Shown here in pieces: positions 25,358 through 36,000 of a DNA stretch of 63,204 nucleotides. The stretch spans positions 1-63,204 of the forward strand of contig JAEYWD010000077.1 of assembly GCA_023429135.1 (NCBI GenBank), given 5' to 3'. Below the pieces are notes generated by a model. That model was given only the letters and a program-made list of their open reading frames with translations, ran no database searches and was not told where the DNA came from. Every line of letters begins with the position of its first letter. Within the stretch, counting starts at the first letter, position 1. The stretch is from Bacteroidota bacterium. GTDB lineage: Bacteria > Bacteroidota > Bacteroidia > Bacteroidales > JAAUTT01. The position numbers and the translations under genes are program-made.

Positions 25358-27442
25358 ATGAGCTTTTACGAGTTCTTGCGCAGCGCACCTTATATCCGGT
25401 TATTACTTCCTTTTATAATTGGAATTTTGTCGGGTCATTTTCTTAAAACGTCTTCCTCACAATATTGGTCTTATTTTTTATTTGCGATACTTTTTATAGC
25501 TCTGGTTTTAAATACCTGGAAAACATACAAAGTCCGGTGGATTTGGGGTGTGCTGCTAAACCTTTTTATTGCTGTTGCAGGCTTTATGGCTTTTGGATAT
25601 AGTTTGGAGCGGTCATTCTTTTCGGAAAATGAGGTTATAGGTAAGGGAACAATAATTGAAAATCCGCTGGAGAAACCGGGTACTTATTCAACCTTGTTAA
25701 AGTTGAAAGTTCGAAACGAAAACGGAGATTGGCATACATGTGACGATAAAATTCTATTGGCACTGCAAAAAAGCTCGAAGCCTTCACCACAACTAAATCA
25801 GATTATTCTTTTTAAAGGGCATCTTAAGGAGATCCGTAATTATGGAAATCCTTATGAATTCGACTACAAAGCCTATATGAACAGGGCCGGAATTTACTAC
25901 CAGGCATTTATCGATTCGGGCAATTGGTTTGTTGCTGGAGAAAATTCCAAATTCAGCATCAATATAAAAGCATTGCAATGGCGGAATGTGATTCTCAACT
26001 ATTTCAGGCACTTAAATTTAGATCAGTCATCTTTCGCTGTTATCTCTGCCCTCACTGTAGGAGATAAAACCTTTCTCGACACGGATTTAAAGTCAGCCTA
26101 CACCAATAGCGGAATGATCCACGTTTTGGCCGTTAGCGGCATGCATGTGGGGTTGTTATTCTGGTTACTGCAATTGATTACAAAACCTTTGGCGTTATGG
26201 CGGCATGGTAAAATTCCAAGAGCCATAATAGTGTTACTGGTAATCTGGGTTTATGCGCTCATCACGGGACTTACTCCTTCTGTGGTAAGGGCATCGGTTA
26301 TGTTTAGCTTTTGGATGCTTGGCGAAACCGGAAACCGTAAAGTCAGTATTTACAATACCATTTCGGCTTCTGCTTTGTTTTTACTCATTATAAATCCTCA
26401 ATCTCTTTTCGAAGTCGGATTTCAGCTTTCGTATATGGCTGTTTTAGGGATTGTGATATTTTATAAGGACATCAATAACTGGTTTTTTTTCAATAACAGG
26501 CTTCTTAAAAAAGGGTGGAGTTTAGCTTCGGTTTCATTGTCGGCCCAGCTCTTAACTCTTCCTTTTACATTATATTATTTTCATCAGTTTCCCAATTATT
26601 TCATACTTTCCAATATTGTAGCCCTTCCGTTGGCTTCTTTTGTACTTTATAGTTCAATTGCAGCATTGGTAATTGCTCCAGTAAAATTCTTGTGGATGCC
26701 CATAAGTTGGTTGCTGAATTGGTCGGTTTATGCTATGAATTCAGTTCTTATTTGGGTGGAACATCTGCCGGGAGCTGTAACCACCGGAATACCTATTACC
26801 GCATTAACGGCCGTTTTGATATTATTTATTGTAGTTGCTGGCAGGATGTTTATATTTAACCGGCGAGTTATTTATCTACATATTATTCTTCTTTGTTTTA
26901 TCGCGATTGCTTTTGAAGCTCTTGTGAAAAACTACAGAATTGCCAAATCGAATGAGTTTATTGTGTACAATTCTCACGACGCAATTGTTATGCAGGTGAG
27001 AGAAGGATTCAGAAGTTCGGTTTTAACCAATAATTCTGGATATAACATCGGTAAACTCATTAAACCCTATTGTGAAGCATATAGAATCAAAGAATACCAA
27101 CGCATAGATCTTATGCAGGATACTTGTCTAAATGACCGGGAAGTATTGTTCCACAAGAATTTCTTAGTGATTGGAAATCAGAAGGTATACATCTGGAACC
27201 GGAATTTTCAATTAAATAGACAAGTTGATGTTGATCTTCTCATTATCAATAAATTCAGACTAAAGGATACTTCGGAGGTCCGGAAATATTTCAATCCACA
27301 TCAGATTTTGATAACATCTGACGTTTTTGGACCTGTGGCAGCTCAGTTGAAGAGTTATTTTTTATCGAAAAACATCCCTTGTAAAGTGTTAAATACTGAT
27401 GGGTACTGGACTTTTCAGCCCATAAAAAAAATTGACAAATGA
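25358..27442 (+). CDS. comEC: ComEC/Rec2 family DNA-uptake channel protein
   Basis: A 694-residue inner-membrane protein. Hydrophobic helices at the N-terminus (LPFIIGILSGHFL, FLFAILFIALVLN) are followed by a DUF4131-like soluble part (about 90-200) and the polytopic Competence domain (VSGMHVGLLFWLL, GLTPSVVRASVMFSFWMLGE, LSYMAVLGIVIFY). After the last helices is a short alpha/beta tail that lacks the HxHxDH metal site of the metallo-beta-lactamase domain found in Bacillus ComEC. This shorter form is usual in Bacteroidota. It should carry single-stranded DNA across the inner membrane in transformation. Confidence 0.9.
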   Translation: MSFYEFLRSAPYIRLLLPFIIGILSGHFLKTSSSQYWSYFLFAILFIALVLNTWKTYKVRWIWGVLLNLFIAVAGFMAFGYSLERSFFSENEVIGKGTIIENPLEKPGTYSTLLKLKVRNENGDWHTCDDKILLALQKSSKPSPQLNQIILFKGHLKEIRNYGNPYEFDYKAYMNRAGIYYQAFIDSGNWFVAGENSKFSINIKALQWRNVILNYFRHLNLDQSSFAVISALTVGDKTFLDTDLKSAYTNSGMIHVLAVSGMHVGLLFWLLQLITKPLALWRHGKIPRAIIVLLVIWVYALITGLTPSVVRASVMFSFWMLGETGNRKVSIYNTISASALFLLIINPQSLFEVGFQLSYMAVLGIVIFYKDINNWFFFNNRLLKKGWSLASVSLSAQLLTLPFTLYYFHQFPNYFILSNIVALPLASFVLYSSIAALVIAPVKFLWMPISWLLNWSVYAMNSVLIWVEHLPGAVTTGIPITALTAVLILFIVVAGRMFIFNRRVIYLHIILLCFIAIAFEALVKNYRIAKSNEFIVYNSHDAIVMQVREGFRSSVLTNNSGYNIGKLIKPYCEAYRIKEYQRIDLMQDTCLNDREVLFHKNFLVIGNQKVYIWNRNFQLNRQVDVDLLIINKFRLKDTSEVRKYFNPHQILITSDVFGPVAAQLKSYFLSKNIPCKVLNTDGYWTFQPIKKIDK

Positions 27443-27497
27443 GTTTATGGTTTGATAAATATATCATTACTTTGTTCGGTTTTTTATAAAGGTATTT

Positions 27498-28838
27498 ATG
27501 CGAATTATAATTGCTGGAGCCGGAGAGGTGGGGTCGCATCTGGCTAAGATGTTGAGTCATGAAAATCATGACATCGTGCTTGTGGATCCGGATGAGTTAA
27601 AATTAAAAGTAATTGGCTCAAATGTAGATTTAATGACACTTGAAGGCTCAGCTACATCCCTTGAAGTTTTATCTACTGCAGGTGCAAGCCGGTGCGATTT
27701 GTTTATTGCAGTCACGCAAACGGAAGAAATCAATATTACAGCTTCGATTCTGGCGAAGCGCCTTGGTGCAAAAAAAACTATAGCTCGCATTGACAATCAG
27801 GAATATCTTGCTAAAGAGAACCGCGACTTCTTTGTTGGTTTGGGGATCGATTCTATGATTTACCCCGAAAAGATGGCTGCCAAGGAAATTATCAGCATGC
27901 TACGTCAAACAGGATTTACTGATCTCGTTGATTTTTCCGGGGGAAAATTATCTCTGTTGGCTATTAAAATCGACCCCGACTCATTACTCATAAATAAAAG
28001 CTTTTCTGATATTTCATCCGAAGTTTATAAGCAGGACTATAAACCTGTTGCATTTACCCGTGATGGAAAAACTACCATTCCCAAAGCTTCTGATATACTT
28101 AAGCTTGGCGATACAGTATATGTTATTACCAACCAGGCCGGTATTAAGTCGCTGATGAAATCTGCCGGAAAGGAATCAGTAGATATTACAAATATTATGA
28201 TTTTGGGAGGCAGCCGTATTGGAAAATTAACTGCTAAAGATATTGGAAAAGGATATAACATTAAGCTGATTGAACAAAACCGCGAAAAAGCTTATCGTCT
28301 TTCGAACTATCTGAGTAATACACTGGTTATAAACGGCGACGGAACAAACATCGAACTTCTGATGCAGGAGGGACTTAAACGGATGGATGCCTTTATTGCC
28401 GTAACCGGTAATTCAGAGACTAATATTCTGTCCTGCCTTTTAGCTAAAAGTTGCGGTGTTAAACGAACCATTGCCGAAATAGAAAACATCGATTACATTA
28501 GTTTGGCTGAAAAAATGGGCATTGACGCGGTAATTAATAAAAAAGTAATTACGGCAAGTCGTATTTTCAGACATACCATGGCTGGAGAGGTTTCAGTCAT
28601 CAAATGCCTTACAGGTTCCGATGCTGAAGCACTGGAGTTTGTAGTTCAACCCGATTCTAAAGTTACAAAAGGACGTATCCATGAGATTGATTTTCCTGAT
28701 GATGCAATAATTGGAGGCGTTATTCGCGATAAAGTAAGTTTTATTGCTAATGCAGCTACCGAAATTCAGGCGAACGACCATGTAGTTGTATTTGCCCTAC
28801 CTAAAGCGCTGAACGAAATAGGAAAATATTTTAGTTAG
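27498..28838 (+). CDS. trkA: Potassium uptake regulatory subunit TrkA
   Basis: A 446-residue cytoplasmic protein made of two RCK units, each a Rossmann NAD-binding domain followed by a TrkA-C domain. The first nucleotide loop is IIIAGAGEVGSHLAKML (residues 3-19) and the second is MILGGSRIGKLTAKDI (about 233-248); TrkA-C domains lie at about 145-220 and 370-446. It gates the TrkH channel subunit in response to nucleotides. trkH begins three bases after its stop. Confidence 0.95.
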   Translation: MRIIIAGAGEVGSHLAKMLSHENHDIVLVDPDELKLKVIGSNVDLMTLEGSATSLEVLSTAGASRCDLFIAVTQTEEINITASILAKRLGAKKTIARIDNQEYLAKENRDFFVGLGIDSMIYPEKMAAKEIISMLRQTGFTDLVDFSGGKLSLLAIKIDPDSLLINKSFSDISSEVYKQDYKPVAFTRDGKTTIPKASDILKLGDTVYVITNQAGIKSLMKSAGKESVDITNIMILGGSRIGKLTAKDIGKGYNIKLIEQNREKAYRLSNYLSNTLVINGDGTNIELLMQEGLKRMDAFIAVTGNSETNILSCLLAKSCGVKRTIAEIENIDYISLAEKMGIDAVINKKVITASRIFRHTMAGEVSVIKCLTGSDAEALEFVVQPDSKVTKGRIHEIDFPDDAIIGGVIRDKVSFIANAATEIQANDHVVVFALPKALNEIGKYFS

Positions 28839-28841
28839 AAT

Positions 28842-30290
28842 ATGTTTAATTACAGATACATTCTGCACGTAATCGGGCTATTGTTGGTGCTCGAAAGTCT
28901 GTTTATGCTTGTTCCTCTTGTAGTTTCCATATTCTTTGGAGGTGAGGATCTGTACGCTTTTATACTTTCATCGGCCATAACCTTGGCTTGTGGGGGGCTG
29001 TTATGGTATTTTTATCGCGATTCGGAAAAAGATATTGGGAAGCGCGAAGGATATCTTATAGTTTCACTGGTTTGGGTTGTTTATTCGGTTTTCGGGGCAC
29101 TTCCGTTTATGTTTAGTGGTAACATACTAAGTTTTACCGATGCTTTTTTCGAAACCATTTCTGGATTTACCACAACAGGCGCATCAATACTTGCCGAGGT
29201 AGAATCGTTACCTCATGGGATATTACTTTGGAGAAGTATGACCCATCTTATCGGCGGTATTGGCATTCTTGTGATAAGTATTGTAGTACTTCCGGTTTTC
29301 GGAACAGGAAGTATGTATTTGTATGGGGCAGAGGCGTCCTCGGTATCAAGCGGAAAACTTCATCCAAAAATTAAAGATACGGCTTCACGATTGCTTTGGA
29401 TTTACATTGCTTTTACAGTATTGCTCGTTTTATTACTGTTGCTTGGAGGTATGAATCTTTTCGATTCTGTGTGCCATTCTTTCGGTACGATAGCATCAGG
29501 AGGGTTTTCTACAAAAAACACAAGTCTTATAAATTATTCGCCATACATACAATATGTTGTTGCAGTTTTTATGGTAGTTGCAGCCGTAAATTTTAATCTT
29601 CATTACTATTTATTAAAGGGTGTCTTTAAAAAAGTTTTCGGTAACGAGGAGCTGAAATTATTTCTGGTAATAACGGGTGGAGCGGTTTTAGTGATCGCTT
29701 TATCCCTATTTTTTATTCATAACTATGATGCTGAGAAAGCTTTTCGTCACTCATTTTTTAGTGTTGCTGCTGTAATTTCAACAACAGGCTTTGCAAATAC
29801 GGATTATATGATGTGGAAACCATTCATTTGGTTTATCCTGTTTTTTCTGATGTTTATCGGAGGTTGTGCCGGATCTACTGCCGGAGGAATTAAAGCAGTC
29901 CGGTATTTGCTTTTATTCCGCAATATACCGGTACAATTTCGTAAGCTTTTGCATGAAAGAGGAGTTATTTCGGCTCGTTTAAATGGCGAAATAATTAATG
30001 AGGAGCTTATATTCAGAACATTGGCTTTTTTCATTATTTACCTTTTTATTTGGGTTGTAAGTACCTTTTTATTGATGGTTACCGGCCTTCCATTACTCGA
30101 ATCAATGGGCGGAGCAGCAGCAAGCATGTCGTGTACAGGACCTGGTTTAGGATCGGTGGGACCGGTTGGTAACTTTTCGGAACTAACAGATTTTGCTAAA
30201 TGGGTACTTTCGTTCGACATGTTGGCCGGCCGTCTTGAGTTATTTTCCTTCCTAATTTTATTTACGCCTTTCTTCTGGAAAAATAAGTAA
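28842..30290 (+). CDS. trkH: Potassium transporter membrane subunit TrkH
   Basis: A 482-residue polytopic protein with the four pore-loop repeats of the TrkH/Ktr family, recognisable as ETISGFTTTGASIL, GTIASGGFSTKN, ISTTGFANTD and MSCTGPGLGSVGP. The glycine after each S/T-T or similar motif forms the selectivity filter. It pairs with the TrkA protein encoded immediately upstream, so the two form one operon and one complex for K+ uptake. Length and helix number match the family. Confidence 0.95.
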   Translation: MFNYRYILHVIGLLLVLESLFMLVPLVVSIFFGGEDLYAFILSSAITLACGGLLWYFYRDSEKDIGKREGYLIVSLVWVVYSVFGALPFMFSGNILSFTDAFFETISGFTTTGASILAEVESLPHGILLWRSMTHLIGGIGILVISIVVLPVFGTGSMYLYGAEASSVSSGKLHPKIKDTASRLLWIYIAFTVLLVLLLLLGGMNLFDSVCHSFGTIASGGFSTKNTSLINYSPYIQYVVAVFMVVAAVNFNLHYYLLKGVFKKVFGNEELKLFLVITGGAVLVIALSLFFIHNYDAEKAFRHSFFSVAAVISTTGFANTDYMMWKPFIWFILFFLMFIGGCAGSTAGGIKAVRYLLLFRNIPVQFRKLLHERGVISARLNGEIINEELIFRTLAFFIIYLFIWVVSTFLLMVTGLPLLESMGGAAASMSCTGPGLGSVGPVGNFSELTDFAKWVLSFDMLAGRLELFSFLILFTPFFWKNK

Positions 30291-30341
30291 TTCTTTTTTT
30301 TAATGCAACTTCCTTATCTTTATCCTTTTAAAATTCTAAAG

Positions 30342-30800
30342 ATGGAGATAAGAAAGATTGTTTTTATATTGGGATGTGCTCTGTTGCTTGTTCAATGTAA
30401 TCGAAAGGTTAACCCTGTGGCCGAAAAGAAGAGTAAACCAATTTCGAAAAATGAAAATTCAAAACCTGCTTCTGCAGCAAAAGGAGTTGAAAATTTCGAT
30501 AACTTTTATCAGCGATTTCATAAAGACAGCTTATTTCAGATAAGCAGGGTTCAATTTCCGCTTAAAGGTGAAAAAGTTAATCTCAAAGGAAACTCAGCCT
30601 GGAAAAAGGAAAAATGGATGATGATTAAAGGTACCGCAAATGAAATTAACCGAAACGAGTTTAACGTAAAAACTTCAAAGAAAGCCGATTCGTATTTTGA
30701 GGGAATTTACTGCAAAAATTGCGGTTTCAGCTTTGAAATGGAATACCGGCTGATTAATGGCAAGTGGTACCTGGTTTATTTAAAAGAAAAGGATTTATAA
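30342..30800 (+). CDS. Putative lipoprotein, function unknown
   Basis: A 152-residue protein from the ATG at 30342, where a lipoprotein signal begins (MEIRKIVFILGCALLLVQC, lipobox LLVQC, Cys19). A Lys/Ser/Asn-rich linker follows (residues 20-55) and then one alpha+beta domain (ENFDNFYQRFHKDSLFQISR, ending YRLINGKWYLVYLKEKDL) of the type seen in DUF4348-like or NTF2-like Bacteroidota lipoproteins. There is a Cys pair in GIYCKNCGF. It follows trkH by 51 bases and may be read through from that operon. No function can be given. Confidence 0.65.
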   Translation: MEIRKIVFILGCALLLVQCNRKVNPVAEKKSKPISKNENSKPASAAKGVENFDNFYQRFHKDSLFQISRVQFPLKGEKVNLKGNSAWKKEKWMMIKGTANEINRNEFNVKTSKKADSYFEGIYCKNCGFSFEMEYRLINGKWYLVYLKEKDL

Positions 30801-30877
30801 CATTTGTTCCCATTAGATAAATCTGTTGAATTACAATTAATTATTTGTATATTTAATTGTTCCTTAATTCCAAAAAA

Positions 30878-31264
30878 GTGGATTTAAAAATTGCAAACGA
30901 TTTTGTCGATGCCATTAATAATGCCGATTTGGATCGGATATATAATTTAATGGGTACCGATCATGTGTTCATAGACTCTCAAGGCAACAAAATGACTGGC
31001 AGAGAGAATATGAAAAATGCCTGGATGAGCTATTTTGACTTATTCCCCGATTATAAAATTGAGATAACGGATACACTTAAAAATGATTCGATTATCGTTT
31101 TTTTGGGATATGCCAGTGGGACCTACAAGAGCAATCACTGGAGAATCCCAGCCTCCTGGAAAGCAATGGTTCATGATAGGCAAATTCAACTGTGGCAGGT
31201 ATATGCTGACAATAGTGTAGTGATTGAAATAATAAATAAAAACGTTACCCATAGACAGGGTTAA
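30878..31264 (+). CDS. NTF2-like (SnoaL) family protein
   Basis: A protein of 128 residues if started at the GTG at 30878 (MDLKIANDFVDAINNADLDR); a TTG at 30857 would add seven residues. It shows the full cone-shaped NTF2 fold outline: opening helix ANDFVDAINNADLDRIYNLM, strand DHVFIDSQG, GRENMKNAWMSYFDLFPDYK and closing strands with WRIPASWKAMV and VYADNSVVIEI. SnoaL-type members are isomerases, ring-modifying enzymes or small-ligand binders; nothing here chooses between them. It is cytoplasmic and appears to be a single gene. Confidence 0.75.
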   Translation: MDLKIANDFVDAINNADLDRIYNLMGTDHVFIDSQGNKMTGRENMKNAWMSYFDLFPDYKIEITDTLKNDSIIVFLGYASGTYKSNHWRIPASWKAMVHDRQIQLWQVYADNSVVIEIINKNVTHRQG

Positions 31265-31652
31265 CGCATTTAACTTTTAAAACTTGGATTTCCTACTTTC
31301 TTTTCCCAAATAAAGTAGGAGAAAAGGCTGTTTAAAGAATTGCTTTTCCCTAAGTTGGTTCTTAAGCGACATAGGTACATAATCATTTTTTTAAATGCGT
31401 TCGCCCTGCCCCCTTAGATAAAGAATAGTTGATTAGTAAAGAAAAATATTTACTTTTACAGCTCAATTTGACCAATGAAAACTATCTTAAAATTTGTAAT
31501 TAACGCATAGTTAACCTCAATAAACCACAGGTTAATGATTTTCATTCTGTAATAAATTTACCGGATTGGTTTCTTATTGCATTTAAGCGAAGAAGATTGG
31601 CATCGGAAAAGATGTACTGATTTTCAATTGTATAAATTACGAAATTTAAGTT
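31265..31652. other. 388-base intergenic region with one hairpin
   Basis: No gene supported. TCCTACTTT (31291-31299) pairs with AAAGTAGGA (31312-31320), a hairpin 26 bases after the NTF2-like stop but without a T run. An 11-codon open frame beginning at 31475 (MKTILKFVINA) resembles the first residues of a signal peptide but stops at 31510; I do not call it a gene. Confidence 0.5.
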
Positions 31653-32135
31653 ATGAGTTTTAAAATAAAAAATCAATTTATAGGTTATGTACTAGCTGTT
31701 TTCATGTTATTAACCTTATTGAACAGCGCATATTTCTTCATGTTGGTAGTTAAACTTAATATAGGCGAATGGCTGGCATTTAATGCCTGTTCGCTTTCTA
31801 TAATTGCTTATCTGATATGTTTTGCAGGCTTTCAGGTCACTAAAAAAACTTCTTTGCTGGCGATTGCATTAGTGCCTTTATATTATTATGGAACAATGGG
31901 ACTATTTGTTGTACCATGGAATGCAGCAAACATTTTTGCGCAAATAACCCATATTATTATCACACTGAACGTGATTTGGATATTATTTGTTTTGTTAAGA
32001 GAATCCAATTACGAGGCGTTGGGTAGAGGTTTGTTAGCAGGTGTATTTGTCTTTGTGCCCGTGTTTGCAGTGATACAAAGTTATGCTCAGTTACACATGG
32101 CTGAGTTTATGCAAACCATACAAAAAGTTCAATAA
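31653..32135 (+). CDS. Four-helix integral membrane protein, function unknown
   Basis: A 160-residue protein with four predicted membrane helices: about 10-32 (YVLAVFMLLTLLNSAYFFML), 39-60, 66-86 and 92-115, plus a possible fifth near 125-148 (LLAGVFVFVPVFAVIQSYA). Polar residues in the helices are few. I recognise no family. It stands alone between a long upstream gap and a terminator. Confidence 0.65.
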   Translation: MSFKIKNQFIGYVLAVFMLLTLLNSAYFFMLVVKLNIGEWLAFNACSLSIIAYLICFAGFQVTKKTSLLAIALVPLYYYGTMGLFVVPWNAANIFAQITHIIITLNVIWILFVLLRESNYEALGRGLLAGVFVFVPVFAVIQSYAQLHMAEFMQTIQKVQ

Positions 32136-32145
32136 ATCGTTATTC

Positions 32146-32180
32146 GCAATTCTCTTCTCACCCCGGGGGAGAATTGCTTT
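32146..32180. terminator. Bidirectional terminator
   Basis: GCAATTCTC (32146-32154) pairs with GAGAATTGC (32169-32177); the loop contains CCCCGGGG and can extend the structure. TTTAA follows on the plus strand. It lies between two convergent genes. Confidence 0.7.
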
Positions 32181-32212
32181 AATGGCTATCTAGGGTATTG
32201 CTTTTTGGCGCA

Positions 32213-32992
32213 TTAGATTATCCCAACACCAAGTGTAACCGAAATTATAATAAGCATTACTGCAACTATTATTTGCACAAACCTGAGCGTTACTTTTTTT
32301 AGCAACCTGTTGCCAATAATTGCTCCTATAATAGCAGCCAATGTTGCCGAAATCAGTAATGACAAGTTTTCCTGAAGATTAGCAGAGGTAAATCGCGACG
32401 CATAAACCGAAAGTCGTGAAATGTCTACAACGCATGCTATTGCTACTCCGGTGGCAATGTAAGCTTCTTTTGTGAGGCCGCTTTTTATTAGAAATGCGCT
32501 TCTTATAGCGCCCTGTAAACCGGTTAAACCGCCAAAGAATCCGCTTAGTAGTCCTCCAATCGGAAGTTTATTCCGGCTGAACTGTATCTTTTGTACCGAA
32601 GGAATAATTTCGAGCACCGCAAAAATGATCAGTAAAACAGCTACAGAAAGCTTTACCGGCGTTATTTCAAAATGTTTGTTCCAGAGCTCATATTCGGCCA
32701 GAGATGGCATTTTTGATATTTTTAACAGCATCCATGCACCTGCAAACGAAGCAACAATAGCTGGTATTCCAAATCTCAGGAAAACAGTTTTGTCGGTATG
32801 GCGCCCCACAAGTGCTATTTTGAAAAGGTTATTCGAGAAATGAACAACACCAGTTAATGCTATAGCAATATCTATCGGAAAAAATATTGCAAACACCGGA
32901 GCCAGGATAGTTCCCAGCCCAAAGCCTGAGAAAAAAGTTAGTATTGAGGTTAAAAATGCCGCAATGCAAATTATTACAATTTCCATAAACAT
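32213..32992 (-). CDS. TauE/SafE (TSUP) family permease
   Basis: A 259-residue inner-membrane protein with about eight helices in two related halves. Each half begins with the family pattern: FLTSILTFFSGFGLGTILAP near the N-terminus and IGGLLSGFFGGLTGLQGAIR in the middle (about 146-166). Family members export sulfite, sulfoacetate or other small organosulfur anions. The substrate is open here since no sulfur genes are adjacent. Met1 (32992) or Met3 (32986) may be the start; TAAATTTG on the minus strand (33010-33003) lies only 11 bases upstream. Confidence 0.85.
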   Translation of the reverse strand: MFMEIVIICIAAFLTSILTFFSGFGLGTILAPVFAIFFPIDIAIALTGVVHFSNNLFKIALVGRHTDKTVFLRFGIPAIVASFAGAWMLLKISKMPSLAEYELWNKHFEITPVKLSVAVLLIIFAVLEIIPSVQKIQFSRNKLPIGGLLSGFFGGLTGLQGAIRSAFLIKSGLTKEAYIATGVAIACVVDISRLSVYASRFTSANLQENLSLLISATLAAIIGAIIGNRLLKKVTLRFVQIIVAVMLIIISVTLGVGII

Positions 32993-33051
32993 GGGTTTGG
33001 AACAAATTTACATTGCCTTGATGAAATGTTAAAGTAATTGGTTCAGTTTTT

Positions 33052-36000
33052 TCAGGTCTGGTGAGTAATTGAATTTCCGGTATACATCAGTATTTTTTTC
33101 AGTACAATTTCTTTTTCGAAAGGTTTAACAATATAATCAACACATCCTGCTTTAAGCGTTTTTTGAACATCGGCCGAACTGGCGAAGGCTGACAAGGCTA
33201 TAATCGGCAAATCGGGCCGGAACTGATTGATTTGTATGGTTGCTTCAAGGCCGTTCATTATTGGCATACGGGAGTCCATAAGGATAAGCCTGATATTGGG
33301 ATTAGCTTTTGTCATTTCTATTGCCTCACGTCCATTTTTAGCATGCAAAGTTTTTATGTTGTTTTTTTTCAGAAACTGATCAAGAAAATAGTATATAAAT
33401 TCTTCATCTTCAGCAATAAGTATTTCTAATTCGGGGAAAGATAAAGAAAGGTCGGTATTGTTTGGTATGTTAGAATTTACCGGGTTCTCATGTTCTTTGT
33501 AAGGAATAGAGAAATAGAATGTAGAGCCTGCTCCCGGTTCTGATTCCACCCAGATAGTTCCTCCCAAAGCTTCGACAAGCGATTTTGAAATTGCAAGTCC
33601 TAAACCTAGACCTTCAAGCGCATCAGTTGCTACTTCACCTTGTTTAAAACGTTCAAAAATGTTTATCTGGTATTCTTCTTTAATGCCAATACCAGAGTCC
33701 TTTACATAAAAAATGTAAAAGTCTTCTTTCAAATGGCAGCCAAATTCCACATAGCCCGTATTTGTGTATTTAATGGCATTTTTAATCAGGTTTGTCAGTA
33801 CCTGTGAAAGCTTTGTTTTATCAGTTTCAGTTATTGTTTTACCTTGTGGAATTGCTTCGTTAATCCGTAATTCAAGATTTTTTCTCCGGGCCTCCGGTTG
33901 GAAAAATATCCTGAGTTCGTCCAGAAGTTTATACAAATCGGTAGCATCTTTATAGGTCTCCAGGTGACCAGCTTCTATTTTTGATATATAAATCAAATCG
34001 TTAATTATTCCTAGCATGCGTTTGCCGCTGGAAATGATGGTATCGATATAAGTATTTTTCGATTCACTCGAAAGATCGGGAGCTTTGAGCAAATCGGCGA
34101 ACCCCAGGATGCCACTCATAGGAGTTCTTATCTCATGACTGATATTTGCAATAAATGCATTTTTAAACTTCACACTTTCTTCAGCTTTCTCTTTTGCTTT
34201 CTGTAGTTCAATATTCTGTTTTTGTAAAGTTTCTTCGTGTAGCCTTTGTTCAGTGATATCGGTGTTGGTTCCAAACCATAAGTTAATGTTGTCTTTTTCG
34301 TCACGTATGGGCAGAGCTCTGGCCAAAAACCATCTGTAATCGCCTGTTTTACTTCTTATGGGAATAGTTGCCTCCCAGGGTTCTCCGCTGGAGATAGAAG
34401 CAGAATAGCTTTTCCTCATATCCTCAACATAGTCGGGGTGATGTATTTTAAGGTAATCTCCCTTGTAAATACTTTCAATATCCATCCCGGTATAGTCGTG
34501 CCACCGTTTGTTTAACCAGATTACTTTTCCCGTCCGATCGGCAATCCACCCCATTTGTGACATATTATCGGCCAGAGCCCGGAATCTTTCTTCTTTTTCA
34601 CGAAGCAAATACTCATTATTCTTTTGGGAAGTTATATCGTACATTGAGAGAACGGCACCACTATGCTTTCCTTCAATTTTCACAGGTACAGCATTGATGG
34701 AATACCAATTCTTTTTACCAAAGGCATCCAATAAAAGCACCTCGTTAGCGACTGTTTCACCCTTAATAGCCGACCGGTAACCGGGCATTTCCTCCGGTCG
34801 CAACTGAACTCCGTTTTGATTCCATACTTTTATGTAGGTATTTGCCCTCTGCACCGGATCTGAGCTCTTGTATTTTTCCGGAAAATGAAAGATTTTTTCG
34901 GCAGCCAGGTTCGATTTGACAATTCTGGCCTCCGTATCGTAAACTATCAGGGCATCTGGTATACAGCCTAAAATTGTTTCCATTTCGCTAACCCGGATAT
35001 TGAGTTCCTCATTCATCTTCCGTATTTCGGAGAGATCAGTAATGTTGAAAATGGTATATTTAAGCTTATTGTTATCGTCGTACACGGGCGAAACATTGTA
35101 ATTTAGATATTTGGAGGAGTTGGACCGCCGGTTTACAAGAAGAGCATTATACGATTTAACAAAATTTCCACCAATGGCTTGAAGATTTGGCCAGTCTTCA
35201 AATGGTATCTTATCACCTCCAAAAGTTCTTAGTTCAAAATCTTCGAAATATTTGTTTTTTCTTGCTTCAAACTCCTCTTCCGATTGGTAGTCGTGAATTT
35301 TCATCGCGGCGGCGTTTAAAGTGATTATATCGCCATGACTATCAGTTACTATTACACCAATGCCCATATTCTGGATAATGGCTTGTAATTTTCCATGTTC
35401 AATCCTGAGGGCCTCTTTGGTTTTTTTAAGATGTGTGATGTCGTTTCCTATCGCGAGAATTTCATGGTTACCTTCTTTTCCAATTGCTTTGTTTGTCCAA
35501 GATACCCAAACCCGTTCGCCATTCTTTCGCACATTTTCATTTTCCAGTTGGATATACTTTCCAGGATTTTGAATAATTTCATCAGCCAGATTCGTGAGGT
35601 TTTTTCCCGAAGTTTCGATCTCAGGAATCAGAATTCCTGCATGTCGTCCAATTAAATCGCCGGGTGAGTAGCCAAAGTACCTGAAACCATAATCGTTCAT
35701 ATAAACAATGGTTCCATCGGTACGCCAGCGAAGAATTATACTGTTTGCACTGTCTACAAGATTGCGATACAGTTCTTCACTTTGTTTCAGATTACTTTTG
35801 ACTTGTGTTAACTCAGTTAAATCCTGAATGGTGGTAAGTATTACATTATTATCTTCGAGCGGAAGCTTTTCTACCGATATGCGCACAGATTTTTCCTTTC
35901 CCGAAGGAACTTTTACTTTTAAACCATAATTGGTGACACGTCCCTTTTGTTTTAATATTTCTATTATTCTAACCCTTTCTCCTGGGTTTGAGTAAAGGTT

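Noticed and set aside
27460..27480. TTACTTTG before trkA as a -7 element
   Set aside because: Second base does not match TAnnTTTG and spacing to an upstream TTTG is too short.
31475..31510. 11-codon open frame MKTILKFVINA in a gap
   Set aside because: Too short, no continuation in any frame and no stem structure typical of a leader peptide.
33003..33010. TAAATTTG box (minus) upstream of the TauE-type gene as promoter
   Set aside because: It lies only 11 bases from the start and lacks a TTG at the right distance; mentioned with the gene but not called.
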